Assembly (NCBI GenBank): GCA_023426365.1
Contig: JAFAAW010000001.1
Coordinates: 14,078-78,077 of the forward strand
Source: Pseudomonadota bacterium
Lineage (GTDB): Bacteria > Pseudomonadota > Alphaproteobacteria > Rhodospirillales > Magnetospirillaceae
Length of the DNA: 64,000 nt
Direction: 5' to 3'
The number at the start of each line of letters is the position of its first letter. The first letter of the stretch is position 1. The notes below the pieces were generated by a model that saw nothing but the letters and a program-made list of their open reading frames with translations, did not search any database and was not told where the DNA came from. The position numbers and the translations under genes were made by a program. Positions 31,362-41,373 of the stretch are shown one piece after another.

Positions 31362-32348
31362 TCAGATCAGCCCGGCCAGCGGCGAGCTGGGATCGGCATA
31401 GAGCTTCTTGGGCATGCGGCCGGCCTGATAGGCCAGGCGGCCCGCCTCGATGGCCAGTTTCATGGCACGCGCCATCTTGATGGGGTCCTTGGCCTGGGCG
31501 ATGGCGGTGTTCATCAACACGCCGTCGCAGCCCAGTTCCATGGCCACCGCCGCGTCCGACGCGGTGCCGACGCCGGCATCCACCAGCACGGGCACGGCCA
31601 CGCTTTCCTTGATCAGGCGCACATTGATGGGATTGACGATGCCCAGGCCCGACCCGATCAGCGACCCCAGCGGCATGATGGCGACGCAGCCCATCTGCTC
31701 CAGCGCCTTGGCCTGGATGGGGTCGTCGGAACAGTAGACCATGACCTTGAAGCCGTCCTTGATCAGCGCCTCGGCGGCCTTCAGCGTCTCGGGCATGTTG
31801 GGGTACAGCGTCTTCTGGTCGCCCAGAACCTCGAGCTTGACCAGGTCCCAGCCGCCCGCCTCGCGCGCCAGGCGCAGGGTGCGCACGGCGTCGTCGGCGG
31901 TGTAGCAGCCGGCGGTGTTGGGCAGGAAGGTGTACTTCTTGGGACTGACATAATCCACCAGCATGGGCTGGCTGGGATCGGTCAGGTTCACCCGGCGCAC
32001 GGCGACGGTGACGATCTCGGCGCCCGACGCCTCGATGGCGCGCGCGGTCTCCTCGAAATCTTTATACTTGCCGGTGCCGACCAGCAGGCGCGAGCGGAAC
32101 TTGCGCCCGGCAACCTCGAAGAAATCATCTTCCATGAATTGATCTCCAGAACCACCGCCGATGAAATGCACCACTTCCAGCCGGTCGCCCTCGCCCACCA
32201 TGACGGCGCCGTAGGTCGATTTGGGGACGATTTCCAGATTGCGCTCGACCGCGACCTTGCGCGGGTCGATGCCCAGTTCGCGCAACAGCGCTTCCACGCT
32301 CAAGGGCGCGGCGAACGCCCGCTCCTCGCCATTGATGACCACGTTCAT
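31362..32348 (-). CDS. thiSG: Fused ThiS sulfur carrier and ThiG thiazole synthase
   Basis: Forms the thiazole ring of thiamine. Residues 1-66 are a ThiS domain ([12 protein letters not shown] ... VVHFIGG). After a short linker (GSGDQF) residues about 72-328 are a complete ThiG barrel ([52 protein letters not shown]). ThiS normally ends at GG, whose C-terminus is activated as thiocarboxylate; here GG runs on into ThiG. Met72 (ATG at 32135) has its own GGAG 8 bases upstream, so separate ThiG could also be made. Annotated bifunctional ThiS/ThiG proteins are known in some alphaproteobacteria. No TPP riboswitch was seen upstream. Confidence 0.93.
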   Translation of the reverse strand: MNVVINGEERAFAAPLSVEALLRELGIDPRKVAVERNLEIVPKSTYGAVMVGEGDRLEVVHFIGGGSGDQFMEDDFFEVAGRKFRSRLLVGTGKYKDFEETARAIEASGAEIVTVAVRRVNLTDPSQPMLVDYVSPKKYTFLPNTAGCYTADDAVRTLRLAREAGGWDLVKLEVLGDQKTLYPNMPETLKAAEALIKDGFKVMVYCSDDPIQAKALEQMGCVAIMPLGSLIGSGLGIVNPINVRLIKESVAVPVLVDAGVGTASDAAVAMELGCDGVLMNTAIAQAKDPIKMARAMKLAIEAGRLAYQAGRMPKKLYADPSSPLAGLI

Positions 32349-32515
32349 TGGGGCAAAACCGTTGGAAGATGGATGAAACGGAACCGCCGCAGTATGGGCG
32401 GACGGATGGGCGGATGCAACCGGCCTCGGGCGCCGGCCGCCATGTGTGTAACAATATTTCGTGGCTTTCAGGTTCCCGTTGCGCTGGACCTAGCACCGCC
32501 GTATAAGAATGCCCC

Positions 32516-32962
32516 ATGGCGAACCCCATTATCCTGATCGTCAACGGGCCGAACCTCAACATGCTGGGCAAGCGCCAGCCTGAGGTCTATGGCCGCGAGA
32601 CCCTGGCCGACATCGAGGCGGCATGTATCCGCCACGCAAGTCTGGCCGGGCTGGACGTGGAGTTCCGCCAGTCCAACCACGAGGGCGACCTGGTGGATTG
32701 GATTCAGGGGGCACGGGGACGGGTTGCCGGCATCATCATCAATGCCGGGGCCTATACCCACACTTCCGTCGCCATTCTCGACGCGCTGCTGTCCGCCGAG
32801 GTGACGACCGTCGAAGTGCACTTGTCCAACATCCACCAGCGGGAAGAATTCCGCCACCATTCCTTCGTGTCCAAGGCGGCCAAGGGGATGATCTGCGGCT
32901 TCGGAAGCCACGGCTACATCCTGGCGATTGACGCGCTGGCGCGCCTGATCAGGGGAAGTTGA
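32516..32962 (+). CDS. aroQ: Type II 3-dehydroquinate dehydratase
   Basis: Third step of the shikimate pathway, dehydrating 3-dehydroquinate in the cytoplasm. The 148-residue protein has the type II signatures [21 protein letters not shown] (catalytic Tyr), [24 protein letters not shown] and [18 protein letters not shown]. Length is standard. It is the first gene of aroQ-accB-accC (8-bp gap to accB), a linkage common in proteobacteria. The 167-bp gap before it is divergent from thiSG. Confidence 0.97.
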   Translation: MANPIILIVNGPNLNMLGKRQPEVYGRETLADIEAACIRHASLAGLDVEFRQSNHEGDLVDWIQGARGRVAGIIINAGAYTHTSVAILDALLSAEVTTVEVHLSNIHQREEFRHHSFVSKAAKGMICGFGSHGYILAIDALARLIRGS

Positions 32963-32970
32963 AGAGGCAC

Positions 32971-33429
32971 ATGGCCACCAAATCCATTGATTCCGAACTC
33001 GTGCGCTCGCTCGCGCACCTGCTCGACGAAACCAACCTGACCGAAATCGAGTACGACACCGGTTCGGTCCGCATCCGCGTCGCCCGCCAGGGCGTTCCCA
33101 TGGCCGTCCACCACGCCGTTCCGGCCGCCGCTGCCGCGGTCGCCGCCGCTCCGGTGGCCCAGCAGGCCGTCACCGCCGATGACGCCGCCAGCCATCCCGG
33201 CGCGGTTACCTCGCCCATGGTCGGCGTCGCCTATCTGGCGCCCGAGCCGGGCGCGGCCAAGTTCATCGAGGTGGGTGCCACCGTCGCCGAGGGCCAGACC
33301 CTGATGCTGATCGAGGCGATGAAGACCTTCAACCCGATCCGCGCCCCGCGCGGCGGCAAGATCAGCCGCATCCTGATCACCGATGGCCAGCCGGTGGAAT
33401 TCGGCGAGCCCCTGGTCATCATCGAGTAG
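32971..33429 (+). CDS. accB: Biotin carboxyl carrier protein of acetyl-CoA carboxylase
   Basis: Carries the carboxybiotin between AccC and AccAD in fatty-acid synthesis. The 152-residue protein has an N-terminal helical region, an Ala/Val/Pro-rich mobile linker (about 50-75), and the C-terminal biotinyl domain with EAMKTF; Lys118 is the biotin site (AMKT, where AMKM is commonest). The ATG at 32971 has GAAGAGG just upstream; a TTG start four codons earlier would overlap aroQ. accC follows after 12 bp. Confidence 0.96.
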   Translation: MATKSIDSELVRSLAHLLDETNLTEIEYDTGSVRIRVARQGVPMAVHHAVPAAAAAVAAAPVAQQAVTADDAASHPGAVTSPMVGVAYLAPEPGAAKFIEVGATVAEGQTLMLIEAMKTFNPIRAPRGGKISRILITDGQPVEFGEPLVIIE

Positions 33430-33441
33430 ACAAGGACTCGA

Positions 33442-34785
33442 ATGTTCGAGAAGGTCCTGATCGCCAATCGCGGCGAAATCGCTTTGCGCATCCATCGCGC
33501 CTGCCGCGAGATGGGCATCCGTACGGTGGCCGTGCACTCCACCGCCGACAACGACGCCATGCACGTGCGTCTTGCCGACGAGGCCGTGTGCATCGGCCCG
33601 CCGTCGGCCAAGGACTCGTACCTGAACAAGGCGGCGATCCTGTCGGCGGCGACCATCACCGGGGCGGACGCCATCCACCCGGGCTACGGCTTCCTGTCGG
33701 AGAACGCCGACTTCGCCGCCATGGTCGAGGAGCACGGCTTCACCTTCATCGGTCCGTCGCCCGAGCACATCCGCATGATGGGCGACAAGATCACCGCCAA
33801 GCAGGCCGCCAAGTCCGCCGGCATCCCGTGCGTTCCCGGTTCCGAGGGCGCGCTGGACACCGAGCAGGACGCGCTCGACTGCGCCGAGACCATCGGCTAC
33901 CCGGTGCTGATCAAGGCCACCGCCGGCGGCGGCGGCAAGGGCATGAAGGTGGCGCGCAACCCGGAAGAGCTGCGCGAATCCTTCCGCCTGGCCCGCAACG
34001 AAGCCAAGGCGGCGTTCGGCAATCCCGACGTCTACATGGAAAAGTATCTCGGCAAGCCCCGGCATATCGAGATGCAGATCCTGGCCGACAATTACGGCGC
34101 CGTGGTGCACTTAGGCGAACGCGACTGCTCGCTGCAGCGCCGCCACCAGAAGGTGCTGGAGGAGGCCCCCTCGCCGGTGCTGAGCGCGGCCCAGCGCGAG
34201 GCGATCGGCGAGACCACCCGCGCGGCCATCGCCAAGCTGGGCTACCGCAACGCCGGCACCATCGAGTACCTGTACGAGGACGGCCAGTTCTATTTCATCG
34301 AGATGAACACCCGCCTGCAGGTGGAGCATCCGGTGACCGAGGCCATCACCGGCATCGATCTGGTCCGCGAGCAGATCCGCATCGCCGCCGGCGAGACCCT
34401 GGGCTACGACCAGAAGGACGTGACCTTCCTGGGCCACGCCATCGAATGCCGCGTCAACGCCGAGGACTCGGTGACTTTCACCCCGTCCCCCGGCCGCATT
34501 CAGGGCTATCACGCCCCGGGCGGCCTGGGCGTACGCGTCGATTCGGGCCTTTACGCCGGCTATCGCATCCCGCCCCATTACGACAGCATGATCGCCAAGC
34601 TGATCGTGTCGGGCAAGAACCGCACGGAAACGCTGATGCGCCTGCGCCGCGCCCTGGGCGAATACGTGATCGACGGGGTGAAGACCACCCTGCCGCTGCA
34701 CAATCGCCTGGTGAACGACGCCGAATTCTGTGACGGCGAATACGATATTCACTGGCTGGAAAAGTTCGTCGCCCAGCATAGCTGA
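33442..34785 (+). CDS. accC: Biotin carboxylase subunit of acetyl-CoA carboxylase
   Basis: ATP-dependent carboxylation of the AccB biotin with bicarbonate. The 447-residue protein is full length: [20 protein letters not shown] at the start, the ATP-grasp loop [13 protein letters not shown], the catalytic region [14 protein letters not shown], and [12 protein letters not shown]. It ends the aroQ-accB-accC unit with a strong terminator 19 bp after the stop. Confidence 0.97.
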   Translation: MFEKVLIANRGEIALRIHRACREMGIRTVAVHSTADNDAMHVRLADEAVCIGPPSAKDSYLNKAAILSAATITGADAIHPGYGFLSENADFAAMVEEHGFTFIGPSPEHIRMMGDKITAKQAAKSAGIPCVPGSEGALDTEQDALDCAETIGYPVLIKATAGGGGKGMKVARNPEELRESFRLARNEAKAAFGNPDVYMEKYLGKPRHIEMQILADNYGAVVHLGERDCSLQRRHQKVLEEAPSPVLSAAQREAIGETTRAAIAKLGYRNAGTIEYLYEDGQFYFIEMNTRLQVEHPVTEAITGIDLVREQIRIAAGETLGYDQKDVTFLGHAIECRVNAEDSVTFTPSPGRIQGYHAPGGLGVRVDSGLYAGYRIPPHYDSMIAKLIVSGKNRTETLMRLRRALGEYVIDGVKTTLPLHNRLVNDAEFCDGEYDIHWLEKFVAQHS

Positions 34786-34803
34786 GGACGGACCAAGATA
34801 CGG

Positions 34804-34834
34804 AAAGCCCGGCATGACCATGCCGGGCTTTTTG
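34804..34834 (+). terminator. Rho-independent terminator of aroQ-accBC
   Basis: AAAGCCCGGCAT, loop GACC, ATGCCGGGCTTT, then more T. Confidence 0.93.
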
Positions 34835-34876
34835 TTTTGCCTGCGGCGGGCCGGCGCCGTCGCGGTGCTTCGCGGC

Positions 34877-35395
34877 TCAGGTCTTCCGGGCCACGATGCT
34901 GATGCGGCCGTCGCGTTCCAGGGTGGCGGTCTCCACCCGCTCCAGCCCCTCCACCCCGCGCTCGCGCATGGCTTCCTCGAGGTCGCGGCGGCTGAGACCG
35001 TGGCGGTGCATGCGGCGCCAGTCCACCTGCCCGCGCCGCACCAGCGTGGCCTCGGTTCCCTTGGCCAGCCAGCCCAAGGCGGGCCAGCGCGTGGCCGCAT
35101 GGGCGATTCCCCAATGCAGAAAGACCATGATGGCGGTGGTCGCCAGGGTGGCGGCAAGGGGCGCGTTGCCGGTCAGCGCCCGGCTCAGGTTCGACCCCAC
35201 CAGCACGGCCAGGACGATATCGAAGGCGGTGGATTTGCCGAAGATCCGCTGGCCGGGAAAGCGCACGAGCAGCAATCCGAACAGGAACACGATCACGCCC
35301 CGGATGGCCATTTGCCACCAGTCCAGGTCGTGGCCGCGCCCCACCAGATGTTCGGCATGTTCGGCCCAGGCAGTCCAGTCCGCGCTCCAGTCCAT
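34877..35395 (-). CDS. DUF421 (YcaP/YetF-like) membrane protein
   Basis: A 172-residue inner-membrane protein. Three hydrophobic segments (about 28-46, 58-76 and 80-98) are followed by a cytoplasmic domain with RRGQVDWRRMHRHGLSRRDL and LERVETATLERDGRIS, the pattern of the DUF421 family. The membrane signature GKSTAFDIVLAVLVGSNLSRAL is conserved. Function unknown. It is monocistronic and convergent with accC. The ATG at 35395 has GGAGGAG upstream. Confidence 0.85.
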   Translation of the reverse strand: MDWSADWTAWAEHAEHLVGRGHDLDWWQMAIRGVIVFLFGLLLVRFPGQRIFGKSTAFDIVLAVLVGSNLSRALTGNAPLAATLATTAIMVFLHWGIAHAATRWPALGWLAKGTEATLVRRGQVDWRRMHRHGLSRRDLEEAMRERGVEGLERVETATLERDGRISIVARKT

Positions 35396-35558
35396 GGCTC
35401 CTCCGCCACGCGAACACCCAAGGCGGGGCGTCGTTCGACGGTGACGGCGGATAATGCGGCCATGATCCTTCGCCCCTTGCCCGGCGGCCGGATTGCCGGA
35501 ACACTGGCGCAGGGCCGGTTCATGACCGGTTCATGTGCAAAGGGGGATGCTTGCAGGC

Positions 35559-35882
35559 ATGAAAACGCCATATGCCGCCCTGCCCGTTCTTGGCCTTTTG
35601 GCCGTCGTCGCCGCCGCCGTCATCCAGCCCGTGCAGGCCGACGACGACCACGACCGCGCCCGCCGCGCCGTCCAGGCCGGTCACGTGCTGCCCTTGCGCA
35701 CCATCCTTGACCACGCCGCCCGCGACTATCCCGGCGAGGTGATCGAGGCCGAACTGGACGACGACGACGGCGGCCGCGTAATCTATGAGCTTAAGCTGAT
35801 CACCGACCAGGGGCAGGTGATGAAGCTTTATTACGACGCCCAAAGCGGCGCCCTTCTCAAGGTCAAAGGGAAACGGCCATGA
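35559..35882 (+). CDS. Periplasmic PepSY-domain protein
   Basis: A 107-residue exported protein with a signal peptide (YAALPVLGLLAVVAAAVIQP, then VQA) and one PepSY domain (RRAVQAGHVLPLRTILDHA, VIYELKLITDQGQVMKLYYD). Small PepSY proteins often sit before PhoPQ-like two-component genes and may modulate the sensor. It overlaps the response regulator by an ATGA. The start at 35559 (MKTPY) is chosen because it gives a normal signal peptide; ATG 35547 is possible. Confidence 0.85.
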   Translation: MKTPYAALPVLGLLAVVAAAVIQPVQADDDHDRARRAVQAGHVLPLRTILDHAARDYPGEVIEAELDDDDGGRVIYELKLITDQGQVMKLYYDAQSGALLKVKGKRP

Positions 35883-36547
35883 GGGTGCTGGTGGTCGAGG
35901 ACGAGCCGCAACTGTCGTTGCGGGTGGAACAGGCGCTGGAAGCCGCCGGCTTCGCGGTGGACGTCGCCTTCGACGGCGAGGAAGCCTGGTTCCTGGGCGA
36001 TACCGAACCCTATGACGCGGTGGTGCTGGATCTGGGCCTGCCGCGGCTGGACGGCGTTTCCGTGCTGCGACGCTGGCGCGAGGCCGGGCGCGCGGTTCCC
36101 GTCCTGGTACTGACCGCCCGCTCGCGCTGGGCGGAAAAGGCCCAGGCCTTCGATGCCGGCGCCGACGATTACCTGACCAAGCCGTTCGAGATGGACGAAG
36201 TGGTCTATCGCATCCGCGCGCTGATCCGCCGCGCCGCCGGCCATGCCAGCCCCGAGATCGTGTGTGGGCCGCTGCGCATCGACACCGGCTCCGCCCGCGT
36301 ATGGGTGGACGGCCAGCCGGTCGCGCTGACGGCGCAGGAATTCCGCATCCTGTCCTATCTGGCCCATCACCAGGGCCGGGTGGTGGGGCGCGGCGAACTG
36401 GTCGAACACGTCTATGACCGCGACGATGACCGCGATTCCAACGTGCTCGACGTGCTGATCGGCCGTATCCGCAAGAAGCTGAAGGCCGACGTGCTGCACA
36501 CCCTGCGCGGCCAGGGCTGGCGGTTGGACGCGCCGGCCGATGGCTGA
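35879..36547 (+). CDS. OmpR/PhoP-family response regulator
   Basis: A 222-residue two-domain regulator. The receiver has the acidic pocket VEDE, phospho-acceptor Asp51 (VVLDLGLP) and Lys101 (LTKPF). The C-terminal winged helix shows LTAQEFRILSYLAHHQGRVV and VLIGRIRKKL. It overlaps the PepSY gene by 4 bp and the kinase gene by 8 bp, so the three are one unit. PhoP- or QseB-like; the target genes are not evident. Confidence 0.94.
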   Translation: MRVLVVEDEPQLSLRVEQALEAAGFAVDVAFDGEEAWFLGDTEPYDAVVLDLGLPRLDGVSVLRRWREAGRAVPVLVLTARSRWAEKAQAFDAGADDYLTKPFEMDEVVYRIRALIRRAAGHASPEIVCGPLRIDTGSARVWVDGQPVALTAQEFRILSYLAHHQGRVVGRGELVEHVYDRDDDRDSNVLDVLIGRIRKKLKADVLHTLRGQGWRLDAPADG

Positions 36548-37880
36548 ACGCCCCCCCATGTCGCTGCGGCGGCGGCTGATCGTCGCCGCCCTTTTGTGGC
36601 TGGCGCTGGCGCTGGCGGCCAGCGGCACGGTGCTGCGCGTGGCATTCGAGAACAGCATCGAGCGGACCTTTCAGTTGCGGCTGGTGACCGCCGTGCGCGG
36701 GCTGGCGGCGGCGCTGGAAATCGATTCCGGCGGCAAGCCGGTGCTGACCCGCGCGCTGGGCGACCCGCGCTTCGACCAGCCCTTCGCCGGCTGGTACTGG
36801 CAGGTGGCCGACGAGGACGGCAGCGTGCTGCTGCGCTCGCGCTCGCTGTGGGATACCGCCCTGCCGGTGATGGATTCGCCAGAGCCGGGCGCGGTGGTGT
36901 TCGGCCGTGCCGCCGGGCCGCAGGGGCAGACCCTGCTGACCGCCGAACGCGACCTGACCTATCCGGGCCGCGAGCGCCCGCTGCACGTCCAGGTCGCCGC
37001 GTCACGCCACGACGTGGACCGCGAACTGCAAACCTTCGACCGGCTGCTGCTGGTGTCGTTCGTGCTGCTGGCGGCCGGGCTGGCGGGGGCCATGGCGGTT
37101 CAGGTGGGCTATGGCCTCAGGCCGCTCAAGCGGCTGACCGCGGAACTGGCGGGCCTGCGCCGCCGCGCCGGCGGCCGCCTGTCGGGCGGATATCCGGCCG
37201 AAATCGCGCCCCTGGCCGACGCCATGAACGCCGTGCTGGACCACGACGCCGAACTGGTAAACCGTGCCCGCACCCATGTGGGCAACCTGGCCCATGGGCT
37301 GAAAACCCCGCTTTCGGTGATGCGGGCGGAACTGTCTTCGGGCCAGCCGCATCCATCCGTGCTGGCCGATCAGGTGGAGCGCATGGTGCGGCTGGTGGAA
37401 CATCACCTAACCCGCGCCCGCGCCGAAGCCTCCTCCGCCCGCGCGCTGGGGGCGACCGCCCCGGTGGCCGAGGTAGTGGCCGAGATCGCCGCCATGCTGG
37501 CCAAGATCCATGCCGGGCGCAGCCTGACCCTGAGCAATGATTGCGGCTCCGACATCCGTTTCGCCGGCGACCGCGAGGATCTGGCGGAGATGGTCGGCAA
37601 CCTGATGGAAAACGCCTGCAAATGGGCGCGCACGCAGGTGCGGGTGTCGGCCCGCGACGGCGCGGAACTGGTCCTGATGGTGGAGGACGATGGCCAGGGC
37701 CTGGACGAGGAAGACCGCATCCACGCCACCCGGCGCGGCGCCCGCCTGGATGAAAACGCCCCTGGCCACGGCCTGGGATTGTCCATCGTGCGTGATCTCG
37801 CCGAATTGTATGGCGGCCGGCTGGAACTGGATGCCTCGCCGCTGGGGGGCTTGGCCGCACGGCTGATTTTCCGCCGTTAG
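36540..37880 (+). CDS. PhoQ-like sensor histidine kinase
   Basis: A 446-residue membrane sensor. A first membrane helix (about 11-35) and a second (about 165-190) flank a periplasmic sensor region. Next comes a HAMP-like stretch and the H box NLAHGLKTPLSVM with His252. The ATPase domain has NLMENACKWA, DDGQGL and GHGLGLSIV. The H-box variant is characteristic of PhoQ-like kinases. It is the partner of the overlapping response regulator; the ligand is unknown. Its stop codon forms the first bases of the following palindrome. Confidence 0.93.
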   Translation: MAERPPMSLRRRLIVAALLWLALALAASGTVLRVAFENSIERTFQLRLVTAVRGLAAALEIDSGGKPVLTRALGDPRFDQPFAGWYWQVADEDGSVLLRSRSLWDTALPVMDSPEPGAVVFGRAAGPQGQTLLTAERDLTYPGRERPLHVQVAASRHDVDRELQTFDRLLLVSFVLLAAGLAGAMAVQVGYGLRPLKRLTAELAGLRRRAGGRLSGGYPAEIAPLADAMNAVLDHDAELVNRARTHVGNLAHGLKTPLSVMRAELSSGQPHPSVLADQVERMVRLVEHHLTRARAEASSARALGATAPVAEVVAEIAAMLAKIHAGRSLTLSNDCGSDIRFAGDREDLAEMVGNLMENACKWARTQVRVSARDGAELVLMVEDDGQGLDEEDRIHATRRGARLDENAPGHGLGLSIVRDLAELYGGRLELDASPLGGLAARLIFRR

Positions 37881-38011
37881 ACCGTGATGCCCAAAATGTG
37901 CATCACGGTCTACCGCATATAAATTTTGCCCTCGCCGGCGCCGCCTCCGGCGGCTTGGCCGCGCCCGCAAAGGGCGCCAGCGCAACGCGCCTCATAGTTA
38001 AGGCGCGTTGC
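37878..38011. repeat. Diverged intergenic repeat, copy A, with two long hairpins
   Basis: A 13-bp perfect inverted repeat (TAGACCGTGATGC, 9-base loop, GCATCACGGTCTA; 37878-37912) starts at the stop codon of the kinase. Then comes TTTTGCCCTCGCCGG with nested GCCGCC/GGCGGC repeats, and a second 11-bp hairpin (GCAACGCGCCT / AGGCGCGTTGC, 37982-38011). Its first half shares its block order with 22157-22217. The hairpins may also terminate transcription. The rest of the gap to 38145 holds only an AT-rich stretch. Confidence 0.5.
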
Positions 38012-38145
38012 TATAGGCCTCGCAAACGCGCGCCCCGCTTTTTTCATATCAGCGAAAACTTCTTTAGAAAATTGTCGTTTGTCGAAAATGCGAAACGGCC
38101 ATTAAGCTCTGTTATATGCGAGGCATTGCAGACAGGGACTTGGAT

Positions 38146-40155
38146 ATGCCGTCCATCGCTTCCGAAATCCGCCTGACATTCGCCGCCGTCATTGTCGGCG
38201 CGCTGGCGCTGGGCGGGGTTTCGTCGTGGTTTGTCCACCATCCCTGGCCCCTGCTTGCCGCTGTCGCTCTGGCGGCCGTGGTCGTCGCCCTGGCGGTGCG
38301 GCTGACCGCCCGCCTGCGCCACAGCCTGAACACGCTTGCCAAACCGCTGGCGGCGCTGGCCGACGGCGCCATCGCCCCTTCCCTGCCCGTCCTGCCCGCG
38401 CATCACGAGGCGGCCGGCGTGGTGGACGCCATCCGCCGGCTGCTCCCCCGGCAATTGCGCGCTGCCCGCACCGATGCCGCCTTCCATGGCGGCGGCACCC
38501 CGCGCCTGGTGCTGGCCGAGGACGGCATCGCCTTGGCCAATCAGGCCGCTTCGGACCTGTTGGGCGAGGATGCCCCCGCTTTCGCAGCCGCGCTGGCGCA
38601 ATGGCGGGATGACGGTGCCGACGGCGTCATGACCTTTGCCGGCCGCACGCTCGCGCCGGCGGTCGCCGGCCTTGCCGCGCCGGACGGCACCGGGCTTGGC
38701 GTCGCGGTGGAATTGACCGACCTGACCGCTCAGGTGCGCCTGACCGCCGAGGTGGAGGCCGTGGTCGAACGCGCGGCCAAGGGCGACCTGTCCCAACGCG
38801 TCGCCCTGGAGGGGCGCCACGGTGTGGCCCTGACCCTGGCCACCGCCGTCAACAACCTGCTGGGGGCCATCGCCGGCGTCCTGGACGATCTGGCCGCCCA
38901 GTTGGAAGGTCTGGCCACCGGCGACCTCACCCGGCGCATCGACGGTTTGTACGAAGGCGTGTTCGCCCGCCTGAAGGGCGATTTCAACGGCACCGCCGTC
39001 AAGCTGGCCACGGTGGTCAAGCAGATCGGCACCGCCGCCGAGCAGTTGAACGGCATTGCCGGCGAAGTCACCGCTTCCTCGCTGGAACTGTCCGAACGCA
39101 GCGAAAAGCACGCCGCCAGCCTGGAAGAAGCCGCCGCCGCGCTGGAGGAACTGACCGCCACCGTGCGCCAGAACGCCGCCAATGCGCAGCAGGCCAACGT
39201 GTTCGCCGCCCAGGCGCGCGACACCGCCGCCGCCAGCGGCACCGTGGTGACCGACGCCATCGCCGCCATGGGCCGCATCGAGACCTCATCCGGCAAGATC
39301 AGCGCCATCGTCGGCATGATCGAGGAAATCGCCTTCCAGACCAACCTGCTGGCGCTGAACGCGGCGGTCGAGGCGGCACGGGCCGGCGACGCCGGCAAGG
39401 GCTTCGCCGTGGTGGCCCAGGAGGTGCGCAATCTGGCGCAGCGTTCGGCGGACGCGTCCAAGGAGATCAAGGGCCTGATCTCGGCTTCCGGCCACGAGGT
39501 CGCCTCGGGCGCCCAACTGGTCAAGAAGGCCGGCAACGCGCTGGAACAGATCACCGGCGCGATCCACTCGGTTGCCGCCATCGTCGAGGAAATCGCCGCC
39601 GCCACCCGCGAGCAAAGCACCGGCATCGAACAGGTCACCACCACCATCACCGAGGTGGACCAGGCCACCCAGCAGAACGCCGCCCTGGTCGAGGAAAGCG
39701 CCGCCACCGCCCAGGCGCTGGAGCAGCAGGCCAACGGCCTGCGCGACCAGATGGCCTTCTTCCTGCTGGAGCCGGCCCAGGCCCACGGCGTCGCCCGCCA
39801 CGCGGCACTGGTGCTGGGCACCAAGATCGATCACGTGGTGTTCCGCCAGAACGTGCTCGACACCATCGCCGGCAAGAACAACCTGACGGCGGAAAAGCTG
39901 CCCGACCACCATTGCTGCCGTCTGGGCAAGTGGTACGACAGCGTGCAGGAGCCGGTGGTCAAGAACAGCCGGTGGTACGGCGCGCTGCTGGACCCGCACC
40001 AGCGGGTGCACGAGGCCGGCAAGACCGCCCTTGCCTGCCATGCCCGGGGCAACGCCGCCGGCCGCCAGCAGGCGGTCGAGGCGCTGCAGGGTGCCTCGGG
40101 CCAGGTGCTGGACATCCTCGACGCCCTGGCCCGCGACATTCGCGAAAGCCATTAG
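38146..40155 (+). CDS. Methyl-accepting chemotaxis protein with C-terminal CZB domain
   Basis: A 669-residue chemoreceptor. Two close membrane helices near the N-terminus (about 10-50) leave almost no periplasmic domain. A PAS-like region (about 115-200), a HAMP region and the signalling hairpin tip ([26 protein letters not shown]) follow. The C-terminal 120 residues are a chemoreceptor zinc-binding (CZB) domain: the zinc ligands are likely in [21 protein letters not shown] and PHQRVHEAG. It probably senses an internal signal (zinc, redox or hypochlorite in other CZB proteins). The start at 38146 has AGGGA upstream; an ATG 10 codons earlier lacks a ribosome site. Confidence 0.9.
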   Translation: MPSIASEIRLTFAAVIVGALALGGVSSWFVHHPWPLLAAVALAAVVVALAVRLTARLRHSLNTLAKPLAALADGAIAPSLPVLPAHHEAAGVVDAIRRLLPRQLRAARTDAAFHGGGTPRLVLAEDGIALANQAASDLLGEDAPAFAAALAQWRDDGADGVMTFAGRTLAPAVAGLAAPDGTGLGVAVELTDLTAQVRLTAEVEAVVERAAKGDLSQRVALEGRHGVALTLATAVNNLLGAIAGVLDDLAAQLEGLATGDLTRRIDGLYEGVFARLKGDFNGTAVKLATVVKQIGTAAEQLNGIAGEVTASSLELSERSEKHAASLEEAAAALEELTATVRQNAANAQQANVFAAQARDTAAASGTVVTDAIAAMGRIETSSGKISAIVGMIEEIAFQTNLLALNAAVEAARAGDAGKGFAVVAQEVRNLAQRSADASKEIKGLISASGHEVASGAQLVKKAGNALEQITGAIHSVAAIVEEIAAATREQSTGIEQVTTTITEVDQATQQNAALVEESAATAQALEQQANGLRDQMAFFLLEPAQAHGVARHAALVLGTKIDHVVFRQNVLDTIAGKNNLTAEKLPDHHCCRLGKWYDSVQEPVVKNSRWYGALLDPHQRVHEAGKTALACHARGNAAGRQQAVEALQGASGQVLDILDALARDIRESH

Positions 40156-40168
40156 GGCGGCGCGGGCC

Positions 40169-40672
40169 TCAGGGGTGGTGCACCTCGCGCTCGACGCGGT
40201 CCAGGGCGTCAAGGACGGTCACGGTCTGCTGCTCGTCCAGGCCGCCATGACCGCTCCGCAACAGCTCGGCCACCGGACGGCCGCTGTCCCGCCCCACCAG
40301 CACGCCGTTGTCGCGGAGCAGGCTGGCCCGCGCCAGAGCGGCGGCGGTCTGGTGGCAGCCGCCGCATTTGCGATGGAACAGGTCCGGGGTGGACACCTGC
40401 TCGCCCAGCATGGCGATGATGGCGGCGATATGGTCGGGCGAATAGCCGCCATTATGCGTGCGCAGGAAGTCGGCCACGTCGCGGCCGCCGCGCTCCGACA
40501 CCAGTCGCCCGTCCACCATGCGCAGCGACTGGCGGGCATAGGTGCCGGCATGGCCGTGGCAGGCGCCGCAGCGCTGATCCCATAATTGGTGCAGGTCCTC
40601 GGCGGCCGCTCCGCCGCACAGGGGCAACAGAAGGCTCAACGCCGCCGCCAGACGCCGCCCGTTCCCACTCAT
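40169..40672 (-). CDS. Periplasmic diheme cytochrome c
   Basis: An exported electron-transfer protein of 167 residues. A signal peptide (RRLAAALSLLLPLCGGAAA) is followed by two CXXCH haem sites, CGACH and CGGCH, each starting a short cytochrome-like half. The start at 40672 (GGAGG 5 bases upstream) is preferred over a much longer frame. Convergent with the chemoreceptor gene (13 bp). Its redox partner is unknown; it is distant from the nap operon. Confidence 0.87.
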   Translation of the reverse strand: MSGNGRRLAAALSLLLPLCGGAAAEDLHQLWDQRCGACHGHAGTYARQSLRMVDGRLVSERGGRDVADFLRTHNGGYSPDHIAAIIAMLGEQVSTPDLFHRKCGGCHQTAAALARASLLRDNGVLVGRDSGRPVAELLRSGHGGLDEQQTVTVLDALDRVEREVHHP

Positions 40673-40842
40673 CGCCGCCTCCGCTCTCGTCGTCTCAAGG
40701 CAATCATAACAAAGCGGCGGCCGCCTTGATCTTGGACGAATGGCGCACCCGCCCCGATCCCGGGGCCTGCCACAGCCGCCTCGACGGACGGGCGCCGGCG
40801 GTTTAGTCTGCCCCCTTCGCCATTCAGACACAGGAGAACGCC

Positions 40843-41301
40843 ATGGGCGTGGAGCAGCGGCTCAAGGATCTGGGCATCACCCTGCCGGTGCCGGCAGCGG
40901 CGGTGGCCAATTACGTGCCCTATGTGATCACCGGCAATCTGGTGTTCGTGTCGGGGCAGTTGCCGCTGGAGAACGGCAAGCCGGCCGTGCTGGGCAAGCT
41001 GGGCGCCGAGGTCGGCGTGGAAGACGGCGTGCGCGCCGCGCGCCTGTGCGCGCTGGGCCTGCTGGCGCAGCTCAAGGCGGCCGTGGGCGACCTGGACCGG
41101 GTCACGCGGGTGGTCCGTCTGACCGCGTTTGTCGCCAGCACGCCCGATTTCACCGATCAGCCCAAGGTGGTCAACGGCGCTTCCGACCTGATGGTGGAGG
41201 TTCTGGGCGATGCCGGCCGCCATGCCCGCGTGGCGGTGGGCGCACCCTCGCTTCCGCTCAACGTCGCGGTCGAGATCGAGGGCGTCTTCGAGTTCGCCTG
41301 A
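40843..41301 (+). CDS. RidA/YjgF family protein
   Basis: Small cytoplasmic enamine/imine deaminase family, 152 residues. The sequence (GNLVFVSGQLPLENGKPAVLGKLG, VVRLTAFVASTPDFTDQPKV, GDAGRHARVAVGAPSLPLNV) matches the longer RidA subfamily. The Arg of RxxxG that binds carboxylates (HARVAVG) is present. Ribosome site CAGGAGAA. A terminator follows. Confidence 0.93.
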   Translation: MGVEQRLKDLGITLPVPAAAVANYVPYVITGNLVFVSGQLPLENGKPAVLGKLGAEVGVEDGVRAARLCALGLLAQLKAAVGDLDRVTRVVRLTAFVASTPDFTDQPKVVNGASDLMVEVLGDAGRHARVAVGAPSLPLNVAVEIEGVFEFA

Positions 41302-41320
41302 CGGCAAGCGCCGGGAACGA

Positions 41321-41347
41321 TAAGGGCGGCCGAACCGGCCGCCCTTA
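41321..41347. terminator. Terminator between ridA-like and diguanylate cyclase genes
   Basis: TAAGGGCGGCC and GGCCGCCCTTA, separated by 5 bases. It lies between convergent genes. Confidence 0.75.
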
Positions 41348-41373
41348 TCCGTTTCTCCGCCTGGGACGGCAGG

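Noticed and set aside
32349..32515. Possible TPP riboswitch upstream of thiSG
   Set aside because: The conserved CTGAGA and ACCTGA-type core elements are absent from the minus strand of this gap.
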